The translations under genes were made by a program, and so were the position numbers. A DNA stretch of 64,000 nucleotides from Xylogone sp. PMI_703 (taxonomy: Eukaryota > Ascomycota > Leotiomycetes): contig JAJTUQ010000003.1 of assembly GCA_021399445.1 (NCBI GenBank), forward strand, positions 2,790,001 through 2,854,000. Reading direction: 5' to 3'. This document shows, in pieces, positions 42,198 through 56,061 of the stretch (within the stretch, counting starts at the first letter, position 1; every line of letters begins with the position of its first letter). Under the pieces are notes generated by a model, which saw only the letters and a list, made by a program, of their open reading frames with translations, had not been told where the DNA came from and ran no database searches.

Positions 42198-44650
42198 GAT
42201 TGCAGGGGCGAACCACCGCGAGATAAAAAATCTCCGGTTCTTGATTAGATTACTTTGCGTCCGAGAAAGTAAAAGAGAGAAGCCAAACTGCTTCGCCGAG
42301 GCAGGTTGAAACCCCAATGGATAAGTAATCAGGAAAGGTGGGAGATATAAAGAGAGAGGACGACCGTGGAAGATTGCGAGGGGGGTCTGTTTCTTATTTC
42401 AACCCTTCCATCGATAAACATCTACACTCCGCTCCGTGGTTGGAAGGGAGCTAAGAGGAACTGGGGAACCGCCGTGGAACCCCTCACGACGCTAGTCAGA
42501 GATAACTGCTTTTTGTTTTTTCTTCCGCGGTAGTTCAGGCCCTAGAGGACCTAGAAGTGATCGAATCTACAGATCAAGCGCAGCCCATGATCGCAGGGAG
42601 CGGTGATGGCCTGCCCATCTTGGGCTAGGGAGGCAAGGCGCATTTGCCACAATGGACCTGAGGGCTGACAGGAGGACGCCGAGGACGCATGGGGGATGAG
42701 TGAAAAACAGCGGGTCCCCTATGAGCACCTGTCGATAGCAAAAAGACAGAACAGATGGGTGGTGGGGATGCAGCAGTTGCATTGCAGTCTAGGTCAAGGG
42801 AGCAGAGTCGGAAGCCAGAAGGGGGGCCCTGGCAGCTGATGCGATGCTGACCGCGCACACACGAGCACAACCCACGACAACGAGCACGAGTGTCACGACT
42901 CAGCGGCTGGTGGATTGGTGGAGGTCGATTCAGGTGGTGCGAGTAAGAGCGCGTCCAGAAGTCCAATGATAAGAAGGTAGCAGCAGCGGAACAGTGATGA
43001 AATATAGCGTTTGTGCGGAATTGATGGCGCGGTGATCATGCCAAAGCCAAGTGGATGGGGAGTGAATCAATTGACCTGTTGAGCGTAGAGAGAACGAGAC
43101 AAGAAGAAGCAAGCAAGTGAGATCAAGACGGGCCAGAAGGACGTGCGCGGGGCAGGTGGGGCGCCGGTCTTTGCTGTAATGACTGCACTGTAATACTCCC
43201 GTACACAGTAATAAGACAAGTGTTACTGGAGAGGAAAAAGATACATGTTGGTCTTGAATAAGATACTCCTTGTACTAGTACTTGTAGTCATTATTTGATA
43301 TGTGTATGGGTGTTGTGGGTACATGAAATTAAGGTACAGTTGAAGTAGAGTTGAGGTACAAGCCAGCCCATCGCGGGGAAATCTGGGGAAAGGGGCGGTT
43401 CGGCGACGCAGCGCGCTTTGGGCCTAGTGCCGCCGGCTGGTGTCTTCCCTGGACCTGCCCGACTTGTCTGTTCTGGGCACTATGCGAGCTTAAGGAAGCG
43501 ATGGTAGTGAGCACCCGAGCACTACGAAGGAACCTGTGCTCGCTATTTCGCTGCTTTTGGTGCTACTGTGGTCGCCACCGCTATCGAGGCTTTCCCTTCC
43601 GCGGACAAGCTCCGGCCCCGGTGAGAACTGTAACTTGCAAAGACTATCTCCACACCGCGCGCCACTGCGTGCTGCCAGAGAGCAAATCGCCGAGGTGAAT
43701 CTTCTATCTCGATCATGACAGGTTGACATCTTTGACAGATCTAGTGCCCCTCGTGCCCCTCGTGCCCCTCTATCGATGGTGGCACGCTGGTGTCGACATT
43801 AGTTCTGCTTGTGGTTTGGCTTTCGCTCCCAAAAACACACCGCACCGCCGATGTACGGTCCGCTGCAATAGACGAGTCCCGAACCGTCGGATCTATTGAG
43901 TCTCGCGCGCGCGTGTGTGTGTGTGTGTGTGGTCGTGACATGTGGTTTGCTCTGGATGTACAGGACAAACCATTGAGCTCGGGCATTTCGCCCTGAATGA
44001 GGATCTGCTGCCCAAGGAAGCAATAAAGCGAACTATTACACAACACCAGCGCTCCCGCTGCACAAACTGGTACAACCTTCCGATCCAGATTGTTATTGGA
44101 TCCTTTGGTTCCCGACACTGTGGAATTGATTACTTGCAAGGAGCCAAGCTGGGCAAAGGACTCCTACTCTGACTGCACAACGCACCCTGCCAGTACCCGC
44201 GAGCGCGGATACATTTGCAATCCCACCTGGGCCACAGGTCGCAGTACGTCTCGTGGCTGCTTCTGGGTGGGAGCTCACTGGGTACGTTCTAGACTCGTGG
44301 CCGTCTAACTCCAGGGATGTCCGGAAACTGTTGTACAGTCTACCATCACTGGTACATCGACCAGATCTCGAATGGAGAGATGCAACTTTCGGAATCACTG
44401 GATGTGACAAAAGGTTGTTTGGAAAGATAAAAACAGTCTCTTTCTTTTTGGGTTCTATGAACCAATCCCTGATCCACCAGCGCCTGATGCTTTTATGCCC
44501 TGCTACCTCCGTATTAAACTCCTGTAACAATGCTCTCTTTTGTCGTCAATATCTTCGGTATACACAAACCGAGAACTCGCACGCCAAGTATCTGCATTTT
44601 GAAAAGAACAAAGAAGAATTGAAATGCCTCATGCAAAACTTGATTCTTCC
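42198..44650. other. long intergenic region, GC-rich, microsatellite
   Basis: About 2.4 kb upstream of the MFS start and downstream of the Pth2 stop. It contains a (CG)n(TG)n simple repeat at about 43904-43931 and three tandem copies of a 10-base unit (cccctcgtg) near 43741-43771. Several frames over 70 codons exist but none shows a family motif, consistent codon use or introns; I treat them as chance. Confidence 0.55.
43904..43931. repeat. microsatellite (CG)n(TG)n
   Basis: An uninterrupted run of alternating C/T-G dinucleotides (gcgcgcgcgtgtgtgtgtg...). Alternating purine-pyrimidine DNA of this kind can take up Z-form; no function is inferred. Confidence 0.8.
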
Positions 44651-45494
44651 CTACAACAACTTCAACTGCCCCGTAACCTGATCAATCACGCTCTTCGGCG
44701 CTGGCCCAATCCCCAGCACTGTATGGCTCCCACTGGCGATCTGAGTCCTGCCCGCATCGACAACGACTTCAGCCACCAACCCCAGACTCAGCGCCTTTGC
44801 CTGCAACTCCTCCAGCTCGTCCTGGCTCTTGACCTGGAGCGCGACTTTGGCTTGCCCTTGGCGTTCCCACCGTCGCAGGAGCGGAGAGTTCGGAGCACGG
44901 CGGAGGAAGTTCTTGTAGCAAGCCAGCGTAGCGTGCGAGCACTGAGCAGCGATTTTCCCTTTTGAATCATGTTAGTCGAGTCAAGGCCCCAAGATCATCC
45001 AATCCATATATATCTCCCAAAGAGAAAATCAAAAGAAAAACATCCAATTGAGAGAAGAATAAAGAACAAAAAAAGACAAGGACGGGCAAAAACTGACCCT
45101 TCGTCATCCCCAAATCCGTCCGCACAACCAGCACAAGCTTACACTCCTCATGACTCTCCTGCCACGCCTTCGCCGCATCATCACCACCAGCACCCTTCCC
45201 CGCGGCTCTCTCGGACCCAACTCTCAACCCATCGCGTTTATCAGCCTCCAGCCCATTCGTCCAGTTGGGAGCGTGGTCCAGTACCTGGTCGTCGTCGCTG
45301 ATCTCCTCCTCCGCGCTCTCCTCCTCGTTGTCGTAGTTGGCGATGCCGCGAGGCCGCGGGGCGCGCGGCGCGAAGGGGATCGGGAGGAAGCCCAGGGACG
45401 AGGCAATGCCTATCATGTACCCGCTGAGGCCGGCGATGATGGCCGTGCCGATGAGCATTGCCATGGGCGTGGGAGGGGGGCGGGCGTCTGCCAT
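44651..45494 (-). CDS. PTH2: peptidyl-tRNA hydrolase 2 (Pth2/Bit1 family)
   Basis: Releases peptides from prematurely dissociated peptidyl-tRNA. Two exons, 45494-45098 and 44958-44651, total 705 nt (234 aa); the 139-nt intron has donor GTCAGT and acceptor AAAAG. An N-terminal membrane segment (MLIGTAIIAGLSGYMIGIA) is followed by an acidic linker (EEESAEEEISDDD) and then the Pth2 domain: KLVLVVRTDLGMTKGKIAAQ, CSHATLACY, the DELEELQAKA helix and IASGSHTVLGIGPAP near the end. The anchored form matches eukaryotic Pth2 proteins of the mitochondrial outer membrane. The C-terminus (TGQLKLL) is one residue variant of the usual family ending. Start is the first Met directly before the anchor. Confidence 0.95.
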
Positions 45495-46138
45495 TTCTTT
45501 TTTCTTCTCTCTTTTGTCCTCCTTTTTAGATCTTAACTTTTCTGTCCTTGTTGAAAAAGGAGAGGTAAGATAGAGAAGTGTAAGTATGCGTGTGGAAGTG
45601 TAGATTGGCTTTGGTGTTTATCGAGCTTTGTAAACTTGAACCTGAATTTTTGGGGTTCCTGTTTTTTTTCGGTCCAGGGCAGAAGCAAACGTCATCCAAC
45701 CAGGTCCCACAGTGACACCCCTGGCTGTCTGTGCGCTCTGGATTCTAGACCGTAATTAGGCGTTTGTTTGCTATTGAACGCTGAACCACGGTACTGTAAA
45801 CCTCCGTTTAGTTTAAGAATACGGAGAACTGGCTGTTGTCATATTAAGCACAGCAGTAATTTCTGGGTCAATAATCTTCCAGATTTCTTCGTTCAGTACT
45901 AACGATTACTTTGCTGGAAGTCCCGTAGCTCTACTTGTCTCGTACTAATACTCTAATAAATGGTGTATTCTAAGCTGCATTGCTCACACACATATATTCA
46001 AAGGTTGCACTAAGAATTGAGACACACTTAGGTTAACTAAGAAACCAAGTCCATTCATAAAATGACAAATAATCCTCAGCCAAGCGTTATGTAGTCTATG
46101 TACCCATTTATCCCGTTTTATTCATCAAATAATCCTCA
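45495..46138. other. intergenic, PTH2 promoter and TSR1 3' flank
   Basis: No ORF or repeat supported. Confidence 0.5.
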
Positions 46139-48643
46139 TCAAATCATAACCCCACCATCCGAGTCCGGCTCTTCCATGGCAACATCTCCAGCTCCGCTAC
46201 CCGTTCCGCCCACGATCCCATTCCAAGGCCTTGCATTACGTGGCCACATTCTCTTGTACAGACTGACACCAACAGAGTCCTGCGGATTGATCTTTGCATC
46301 AAATGTCGCCTTGAAGTATCCGTGTGTACCAAGACTTTCTTTGATATATCCGCTCCTACCACGCTTAGTCCACAGTTGAAGAGCCTTGAACCATTCGACA
46401 TCCTCTCTGTTGAAGAACATGTAGCGTATAGTAACAAGCTTCTTGTGGATCTTGTACGGATGGCCTGTAAGAATGATCCGTTTGGCAATCACCCGTTTGG
46501 ACGACGGTGGTAGTGAAGTACCTGTGGCCACAAGGGATAATGGAGCACCAGTATCCTCCGCCACAGCGCCATCCTCAGTGCGTTTGAAGAAAAGTGCTGG
46601 GACGGCACCCCATGTGAGTGGCCCAATGAAAGTTGCAATACTAGAACCTCCTGGGTGCAAGTATCTATCGAACTTGTGGACGTCATTTGGCGTTGAACCT
46701 CCTTGAGAGAATAGGGGATTTATGACAAGGCGTCTAGGTCCACATTGCATAATTAATTCCTCCTTAGACTTGATTGGTGATGGATAGTCGGAGCTAAGAG
46801 TGATATTGAAGTTGAGTGCTGCTTGTTTATGTTCGTGGCGGAGTAGAGAGAACATGCCCAGTGGCGTCGACGGGTCATGCGTCTTTTGAAGGGAAGTTGG
46901 AACATTTCTAAGGTGTATGTGGACACGGGTTCCTGGGGCAACTCCTCCAACCAGGGCCTCCCGGGTGAACTGGCTTTTTGCGGACTTGTAGTCTGGAACT
47001 TGAAGTAATCGCTTCCATTCTTCTGGTTCATGTGCCTTATCTTCACCTTCCTCCCAGGGGCTCGTACGAAGACTTTTTAAGCCACGGTATCGAGCTAATC
47101 TCTCTCGAGCAAGAACATTAGGGTGTAACTCAATCTCGTCAGGAAACTCGCGATCATCTTCTGCCTCATCTCGTTTACGGCTCCTGAATTCTGCAAGTTG
47201 CTCAGCCTCAGCCTGATCGTCAGGCGGAGGATCAAGGAACATCTCTGACTGAGGATACTCTGATGGAGCTGCCTCAGTAGGCTCCCTGGGTGCAAAGCCT
47301 TCAACACCATCCTCAGGTCTTGCTGCATCCATCGCTACATCGCCTTGCTCGTCAACATCTTCCATGTCAGAACCAGAATCAGAGAAGTTGTCTCCCAAAA
47401 ACCAAGCAGCTTGATAAGCTGATGTTCCTTTTGGTAATCTCTTGGGCATTGTTGGTAGATGTGTCTCATCATCTGAAAAGTAATGGTGGTCATCTAATAG
47501 TACACCCCTTTTCTCTGAAGGTGCCACTGACATCGCCGCATCTTCGTCCTCATCTGTTACGAGAGGTTCTGGAGCTAACTCGTCTAGATTATCTTGATCC
47601 TCTGTTGGGACTTCAAGAACATTCTCGCCTTCTGTGTTGACAACTGTCATTTCTTCCGATCGCTTCTTTTTGGAAGCCAATGGAGCAGCGGTGATCTTCT
47701 CGATCTGGAAATCGCCCCAATCACCAACTTGGACCAATCTATCCGCTTTCAGTGGCTTGCCTCGTACAACACCCGTAATAACTACATTCTCTTGTTGGGT
47801 CTCGGGCCATTGTACTTCATCTACAAGCATCCAACTTCTATCCTCACGCCATCGTATGCCCTTAGGAGTTAACGTGCAGATAGAACGCATCAGATTCGAG
47901 CATTCCTGTCGCGAGTCAAGATTATGCACTCTCTCTTGCTCTGGGTGAAAATGTGTGATGTAAGATTTCAGTGATGACAGGACTTGACTTCTCCTCTTCG
48001 GCGGTTCAACTTTTTCTAGGCCTTGAACTGTAGTTAAAAGCGTAGACAAACCTTGGCTTTCTACGCTTCGTAGGATGAGTTCTCCTAGAGGATCAACTTC
48101 TTGTTCTGGGGACAAGATAAGCACCACAAAATCCGCCACCCTAGCCGCATCCAAGCATGCCAATAGATCTCTTTTGAGAATAACATATTGAATTTTTTGT
48201 TTGAATCGATCTATATCAATCCGAGCAAGGCCTTGTCCAGGAACGTCGACTCCGATATCTAAACTTCCATCTAATGATCGAACCGCTGCTGCAGCATCGA
48301 CATCTTCGCAAAGTGGGATTACAGCGACAATCCTTGGGGCACCATCTCGTCCGGCAAACACATTCGTCTCTTTTAAATGTTCCTTGTGCTTTGCCTGTTG
48401 CTTTTGCCGTGCTTGGTTTCGACGATCGAATTTCGACATGAGTTGCTGATGCGGTGTTTTACGATGACTGAGATCCTGTATTTTCCCTTTCAATTGTCAG
48501 TTTGTAAATAAAAATAAAAGATCCTAAACACTACCTTTCGCTCTCTCCTTCAAAGCACCTTTTGTCGCCTTCCGCGATTTAAACGGTTTGTTCGAAACTT
48601 TGGTTGTGCTCCTATGGGAATGAGCAACGGTAGTTGAAGGCAT
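46139..48643 (-). CDS. TSR1: ribosome biogenesis protein Tsr1 (Bms1/Tsr1 family)
   Basis: GTPase-like factor of late 40S maturation. Two exons, 48643-48535 and 48486-46139, total 2457 nt (818 aa), joined by a 48-nt intron (donor GTAGTG, branch CTGAC, acceptor AAAG). The N-terminus has the AARP2CN-type basic start (FKSRKATKGALKERAKG) and TPHQQLMSKFDRRNQARQKQ. The G-like domain shows RIVAVIPLCED and no canonical P-loop, as expected for Tsr1 rather than Bms1. A long acidic insert (DEDEDAAMS, DDETHLP, GSDMEDVDEQGD) precedes the DUF663-type C-terminal half (YRGLKSLRTSPW, GGSSIATFIGPLTWGAVPAL). The start follows a CGG-rich stretch and is only 223 bp from the divergent UTP7 start. Confidence 0.95.
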
Positions 48644-48866
48644 AGTGCCGTTTCCACCGGCCTTAAATCTAAACGGTAGAGAAGCCACGATGGTTACAAT
48701 CAAAAACCTTGTCGCAATTTCTGAAGAGGGGGATTAGAAAATTAGAATGGTTGCGGGGGAACTTTTTTGTGCGCTTATCGCTTATCGCAAAATCTTGGCA
48801 TTCAAAAAAGTCGATACAGGGTCTGCGCCAATCTTAACTTCATCCTCCAAAACACCCACTCCCAAC
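48644..48866. promoter_or_regulatory. divergent TSR1/UTP7 promoter
   Basis: A 223-bp region between two divergently transcribed ribosome-biogenesis genes. It contains a direct tandem of CGCTTATC (48772-48788, two copies in CGCTTATCGCTTATCGC, with GATA-like cores) and an A/T-rich stretch. Shared control is inferred from position and function. Confidence 0.6.
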
Positions 48867-50591
48867 ATGGCCGAAACCTTAGAGCAGGAGGACCATGGTG
48901 TCGCCGTGGCACACTTCAATGGAGCAGTACCGATAAAACGAGCTCGAACCGATCTGGCCGCACCTACAGAGCAAGAACTACAACTTCGAAGAAGGAAAGC
49001 AGCGGAGAAAGCTTATGGTCGGGGCCGCAAAATTCCATTGAAGACTATTAAGGATAAAAAACTGCGAGGAAACTTGAAGAATCTTGAAACCAAATACCGT
49101 AATGCTACGTTAAAAGCAAAAGATGCAGAAATATTACTTGAGAATACCGGGGGTTTCCTAGAACCTGAAAACGAACTCGAACGAACATACAAAGTCCGAC
49201 AAGATGATATCCAAAAAGAGGTTGCGATTGAAACAGCGAAAAAAGGTTTCGAGTTAAAACTAGATACATTGGGTCCATACGTTTGCGACTATACGCGAAA
49301 TGGCAGAGAGCTTCTGTTGGCTGGGAGAAAAGGTCACGTCGCGACAATGGAGTGGAGAGAAGGGAAGCTGGGCTGCGAACTACAGCTTGGAGAAACCGTG
49401 AGAGATGTGAAATGGCTGCATAACAACCAATTCTTTGCAGTAGCGCAGAAGAAGTATGTCTATATTTACGATCGCGCGGGTGTCGAGATCCATTGTTTGA
49501 ATAAGCACATCGAGGTGACACATATGGAGTTTCTTCCATATCACTATCTCTTAGCAACTGTGGTAGGTGCTATTGCTGCTATTTTCACCTAGAAATATCT
49601 AACATGAATATAGGGGAATTCAGGCCATCTCAAATATCAAGATGTTTCTACGGGCCAGCTCGTTATCGAGCTACCCACAAAAATGGGGTCTCCTACATCT
49701 TTTGTTCAAAATCCGCAAAATGCCATTCTGCATATGGGACATCAAAACGGAACTGTAACGTTATGGTCACCCAACTCGACAACACCACTGGTAAAACTTT
49801 TGGCGCACCGAGGACCGGTACGGTCTCTTGCAGTAGATCGCGAAGGAAGATACATGGTTTCTACAGGGCAGGATATGAAGATGGCGGTATGGGATATTCG
49901 CATGTTCAAAGAAGTAAATAATTACTTCACGCGACAGCCAGCATCTTCTGTATCGATATCGGATGAAGGTTTGACTGCTGTTGGTTGGGGCACGCAAACA
50001 TCCATTTGGAGAGGTCTCTTTACAAAAGCTTCTCTAGATCAAGAGAAAATTCAGAGTCCCTACATGGCATGGGGAGGAGAAGGTAAGCGAATAGAACGTG
50101 TTCGATGGTGCCCATTCGAAGATATTCTTGGAATATCACATGACGCTGGTTTCAGTAGCATTATTGTTCCTGGCGCCGGAACTGCAAACTTTGACGCTCT
50201 GGAGATTAATCCTTTCGAGACTACAAAACAACGACAAGAAACCGAAGTTAGGTCACTCCTGAACAAACTGCAACCCGAAATGATCTCTCTGAATCCAGAT
50301 TTCATTGGCAACCTTGATTTATTATCCGCCGAGAAGAGAAAGGCAGAACAAGACCTGGACGCAAAGCCTGCCGATCCGATAGCCGATATCAAGAATAGAG
50401 GACGAGGTAAAAATAGCAGTCTGAGGAAGTACCTGAGGAAGAAGGGATCGAAGAATATCATCGATCAACGGAGAATGAAGATCGAGGAACTTAGAAAGAG
50501 TCAGATGGAGAAACACAAAGACAGGATGAAAGCTACTGCAGAAGAACTCGGTCCTGCTTTAGGACGCTTTGCGAGGAAAGGAGGACAATAA
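48867..50591 (+). CDS. UTP7: U3 snoRNP protein Utp7 (WD40, BING4CT; WDR46 family)
   Basis: Component of the SSU processome that makes 18S rRNA. Two exons, 48867-49562 and 49614-50591, total 1674 nt (557 aa); the 51-nt intron has donor GTAGGT and acceptor ATATAG. The N-terminus is basic (RRRKAAEKAYGRGRKIP); WD40 blades follow (RELLLAGRKGHVATMEW, SLAVDREGRYMVSTGQD, MAVWDIRMFKE). The BING4CT domain shows SPYMAWGGEGKRIERVRWCP and INPFETTKQRQETEVRSLLN. The C-terminus is basic (RGRGKNSSLRKYLRKKGSKN). I chose the Met in the context CCCAACATGG; an in-frame Met 120 nt upstream (48747) would add a poorly conserved leader and is less likely. Confidence 0.95.
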
Positions 50592-50862
50592 TGCTAAGAG
50601 AGTAGCGAAAAGTGGGACCATACAATACCCAAGGAATCTTAAGTGTCTGATCTACTCATTAGATCTTTCTGTATCTTGTTCATATGCACAAAAGTATTTC
50701 TCAGGGATCGAGGGGCATTTCAAGGCGTTTAATAAGTGTTGCGCTATACAGATAATATCATGTGCTGATACGAGTAAAATATATCACTATTACTACACGG
50801 CTAAATCATTCAACTATGACATTGTGACCAATACTAAATATTCATTGCTTACCACGGTCCTT

Positions 50863-51898
50863 TCATTTCAGTTCCTCTAACCCATCCGTTGGTTTCGGGC
50901 CGCCCCTTTCTTTACTAACAGCCTCAGCTCCGCTTCCCTTCCAAGCACTTAGAATCAACCCAACAATATGGTCAACTCCAACCCCTTTTTTAACCTGTGC
51001 AAAGACCGTAGGACCGCCCTCCCGCATCTTCCTAGCATCCCTATCCATAACATCCAGATCGGCACCAACCGCCTCAGCAAGATCAGTCTTGTTCACAACT
51101 AACAGGTCGCTCTGCGTGATCCCAGGGCCGCCCTTTCTCGGGATCTTATCCCCACCACTAACATCAATGACATATATGATGTAGTCCGCCAGTTCGCGCG
51201 AGTAGTTCGCCGCAAGATTGTCCCCTCCCGATTCAATCAGGAGGATATCAGCCTTGAATTCCTGCTGGAGATCTTCCAGGGCAGCCAGATTCGAGGAGAT
51301 GTCTTCTCGCACTGCCGCATGGGGACAGCCTCCTGTTTCTATGGCCCGGATCCGATTTGCAGGTAGGGCCTTGTGCCTTGTCAGGAACTCGGCATCCTCG
51401 CGGGTGAAGATGTCGTTGGTCACGGCTGCGACTGAGTACTTCTCCCGCAGCGCTAGACAGAGCGCGAGCATGAGGGCTGTTTTGCCGGAACCAACAGGTC
51501 TATATTGAGACGAAACATTTCATTAGTAAAATCCATTGAATTGATACAACTTTGTTCATTTCGGTTCATTAGATCATTGACATAGAGAAACATTTCACAT
51601 GATGTTGCTTGCCAACACGTGATTTGCCCCTCCATCAACCCCGCGGCGCGCATTCTTTGTGGTAGCTTGAGGGAGAGAAAAGTGTTTGAAAAGAGTGTAA
51701 AAAAAGAGAAGATGGGTCAATTTACCCTCCAATTCCAACAGTGAATGCTCGTTCAGACCAATCTCTCCCCTCTATAATTGGCATCTCTCTTCCCATGTAG
51801 CTGCCGGGTCCATCAAGGATCTCATGAGTGTGGCCGTGGTCACCTGCATGATCATGCGAATGCGAAATCCCATTTTCATGGGTATGAGAATGAGACAT
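50863..51898 (-). CDS. ureG: urease accessory GTPase UreG
   Basis: SIMIBI-class GTPase that drives nickel insertion into urease with UreF/UreD homologues. Two exons, 51898-51726 and 51499-50863, total 810 nt (269 aa); the 226-nt intron is one of the longest here, and its acceptor is AATATAG. The N-terminus is very His-rich ([18 protein letters not shown]), a likely nickel-binding tail. The Walker A motif GPVGSGKT spans 58-65 and its first Gly codon is split by the intron. [15 protein letters not shown] and [10 protein letters not shown] are UreG signatures, and [13 protein letters not shown] holds the guanine-specificity motif. Convergent with UTP7 (their ends are about 270 bp apart). Urease itself is not in the window. 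Confidence 0.95.
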
Positions 51899-52376
51899 GA
51901 TGAAAACTGTGAGATCTTTTCAACCAAAATCCGTATATAACTGTATATATGGTTCCTCTATACAGACTTCTTGTAGGTTAGAATTGGAGATATAAGATTA
52001 ATTACCCATTGCTTTGTTATTAAGCTATCAACTACTCTCTGCTCCTTTGATAAGGTTCAGCTAACGGCTAGATTTAGCCAAAGATCTCTCGTAATTTGCC
52101 GCCACCCCACGCCAGATAACCAAATTGGCCAATCAAAGAATCCTTTTGCCTGCGAAGGCTGATGATGCCTTTTGGGATACTTCATAGGTAGCAATAATCA
52201 CAGGAAATAGGGGGACGGCCTCTATAGGACATCGTCGAAAAATTTATTCTGTATTTAACTAACTGTATATGTTCTAACCATCATCCTTGCCTCTACATTG
52301 CTTCATTTTACCGATCACCTTGCCCATGAACTAGAGCCTCCTGTTGATTCCATCTCACTTATCCTTGAAATTATAC
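51899..52376. other. intergenic, ureG promoter and glucoamylase 3' flank
   Basis: No ORF or repeat supported. Confidence 0.5.
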
Positions 52377-54524
<2,148 letters not shown>

Positions 54525-56061
54525 AGAATCTATCTACTGAAACAAGATAAGAATAGCTAGAAAAGATGAAGAATAGGAGATTCTAAAAGATAAAGCTTAG
54601 TATTTATATACTCCTTTCAGATCTGATTATATTCGCAAATGCTTCTCTTTTCCCAAATCCTGAATTGATTGTCCAACCGACTTGATCCTCCCAAGACACA
54701 ATACGGCCGACGTCGCCGATAGTATGGTGTAGTTAGAGAGCAAGTCCATAGGACACTCAATCAGCCATGAACTCTCGTCATTTGAAGTTTTTGCGAAAGT
54801 CAGAGCGACGGCGTTATCCTGGTAGGCCATGACGAAGCCCTGGCAAGTTTGGGTTCGGAGTCAAAGTCCCCTGGGGCTAGTTATGGAGCCCCCAAACAAC
54901 GGAGATGCTTGTTTTGTCTGCCAGCCTTAGGAGAGGTAGCCGCTTACAGAATTCATAGGTTTGACTATATCACCTTCCCTTCTTGGCATTGTCAGTACCG
55001 ATATCCGTGTTAGTTAGATGAGGAATGGATCCAGCAGTCAGTGGTTCTATGATGCGACAGGCAGGGCGGAGGACTCTTCGAGGCGAGGTCAGACATGGGA
55101 TGCTGCAGTCCAGATGTAGGGGAAGTATCCCCATAGAGACCCCGCAACTGCAGATTGCCCTACGATTCGACTGTCATTCGGACCGTCGTCTGTCAACGTC
55201 AGGAGTGCATAATAACTGGCTGTAATAATGTCCGTGAGCTAATGCGCGTCGAGCCGAGGATGCGGCTGTTCGTCATGATATCGCCGAGTTGCTCAGAACC
55301 ATGAATTCTATAAGAGAAATGATATACCTCGCCCACAGTCTTCAGCTGTCAAAGTGCGACCGAAGAACGTCCGTCACAGCATGATCGTACCTTAATATGG
55401 GGCCGGTTAGCCACGTGAGGCTAATTTGACATCTGCCCGAATATATTGACATGAGAGTTGAAAGGGTGTCTATCCAGAAGAGAGTGTGTACGCGATTGCT
55501 AAGCTTCTTTCTTGGCTCTTTTGTGCCGAAGAAATTCTGGAAATGCATAGAATTATAGCAACTACTATGGGACAGGAAGCGAAAAGAAAGTTTAATATAC
55601 ACAGATGGGATATGAAAATATCTTTGATTAAACAAGTGATTCGGGTGAGGAGACTGGAGGTGGTTCATACTAACGCAAGGATAAGAAAAAATGAGAGCGA
55701 TGTATAACCCCCGCAAAATCTACCCATCCTCTACATCAGTAACCCATGATTCTCAAGCACAGGATGTATCAAATGAAGACTATGTCTACTTGAAAAAGAA
55801 AGTCAAATTTTTACGTGAATAACAGCTAACTTGAGTGCCAAAATTTTTATCCTGATTAGCGCACTATGATCGTGTGTAAATCATATTCCCTGGCATTCTG
55901 GGCAATTGCCTGGCTTTGTCATACAGTATTTACATAACTCAAATAGCCTGAGTCCGTTGACCCCTAAAATACCCCAATTCAAAAATTATTCAGTTGACAA
56001 TATTAACGATTGGATTTCTTATCTAGGGATTCAAATTTTATATTTTTAAACTTTATATCTA
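54525..56061. other. intergenic, 1.5 kb, no gene recognised
   Basis: Glucoamylase promoter and the 3' flank of the damaged chitinase. A TATA-like element (rev. GTATATAAATAC) lies at about 54600-54611. Frames of up to 124 codons occur but lack motifs. Confidence 0.5.

Noticed and set aside
42567..43729. Several 60-115-codon ORFs in the GC-rich spacer
   Set aside because: No motif, no consistent splice sites, and overlapping frames on both strands, as expected for GC-rich non-coding DNA.
43790..44139. ORFs with His-Thr or Cys-Val repeats near 43.9 kb
   Set aside because: They are translations of the TG/CG microsatellite in several frames.
55342..55716. 124-codon minus-strand ORF
   Set aside because: Biased composition, no family motif, and an equally long frame on the other strand.
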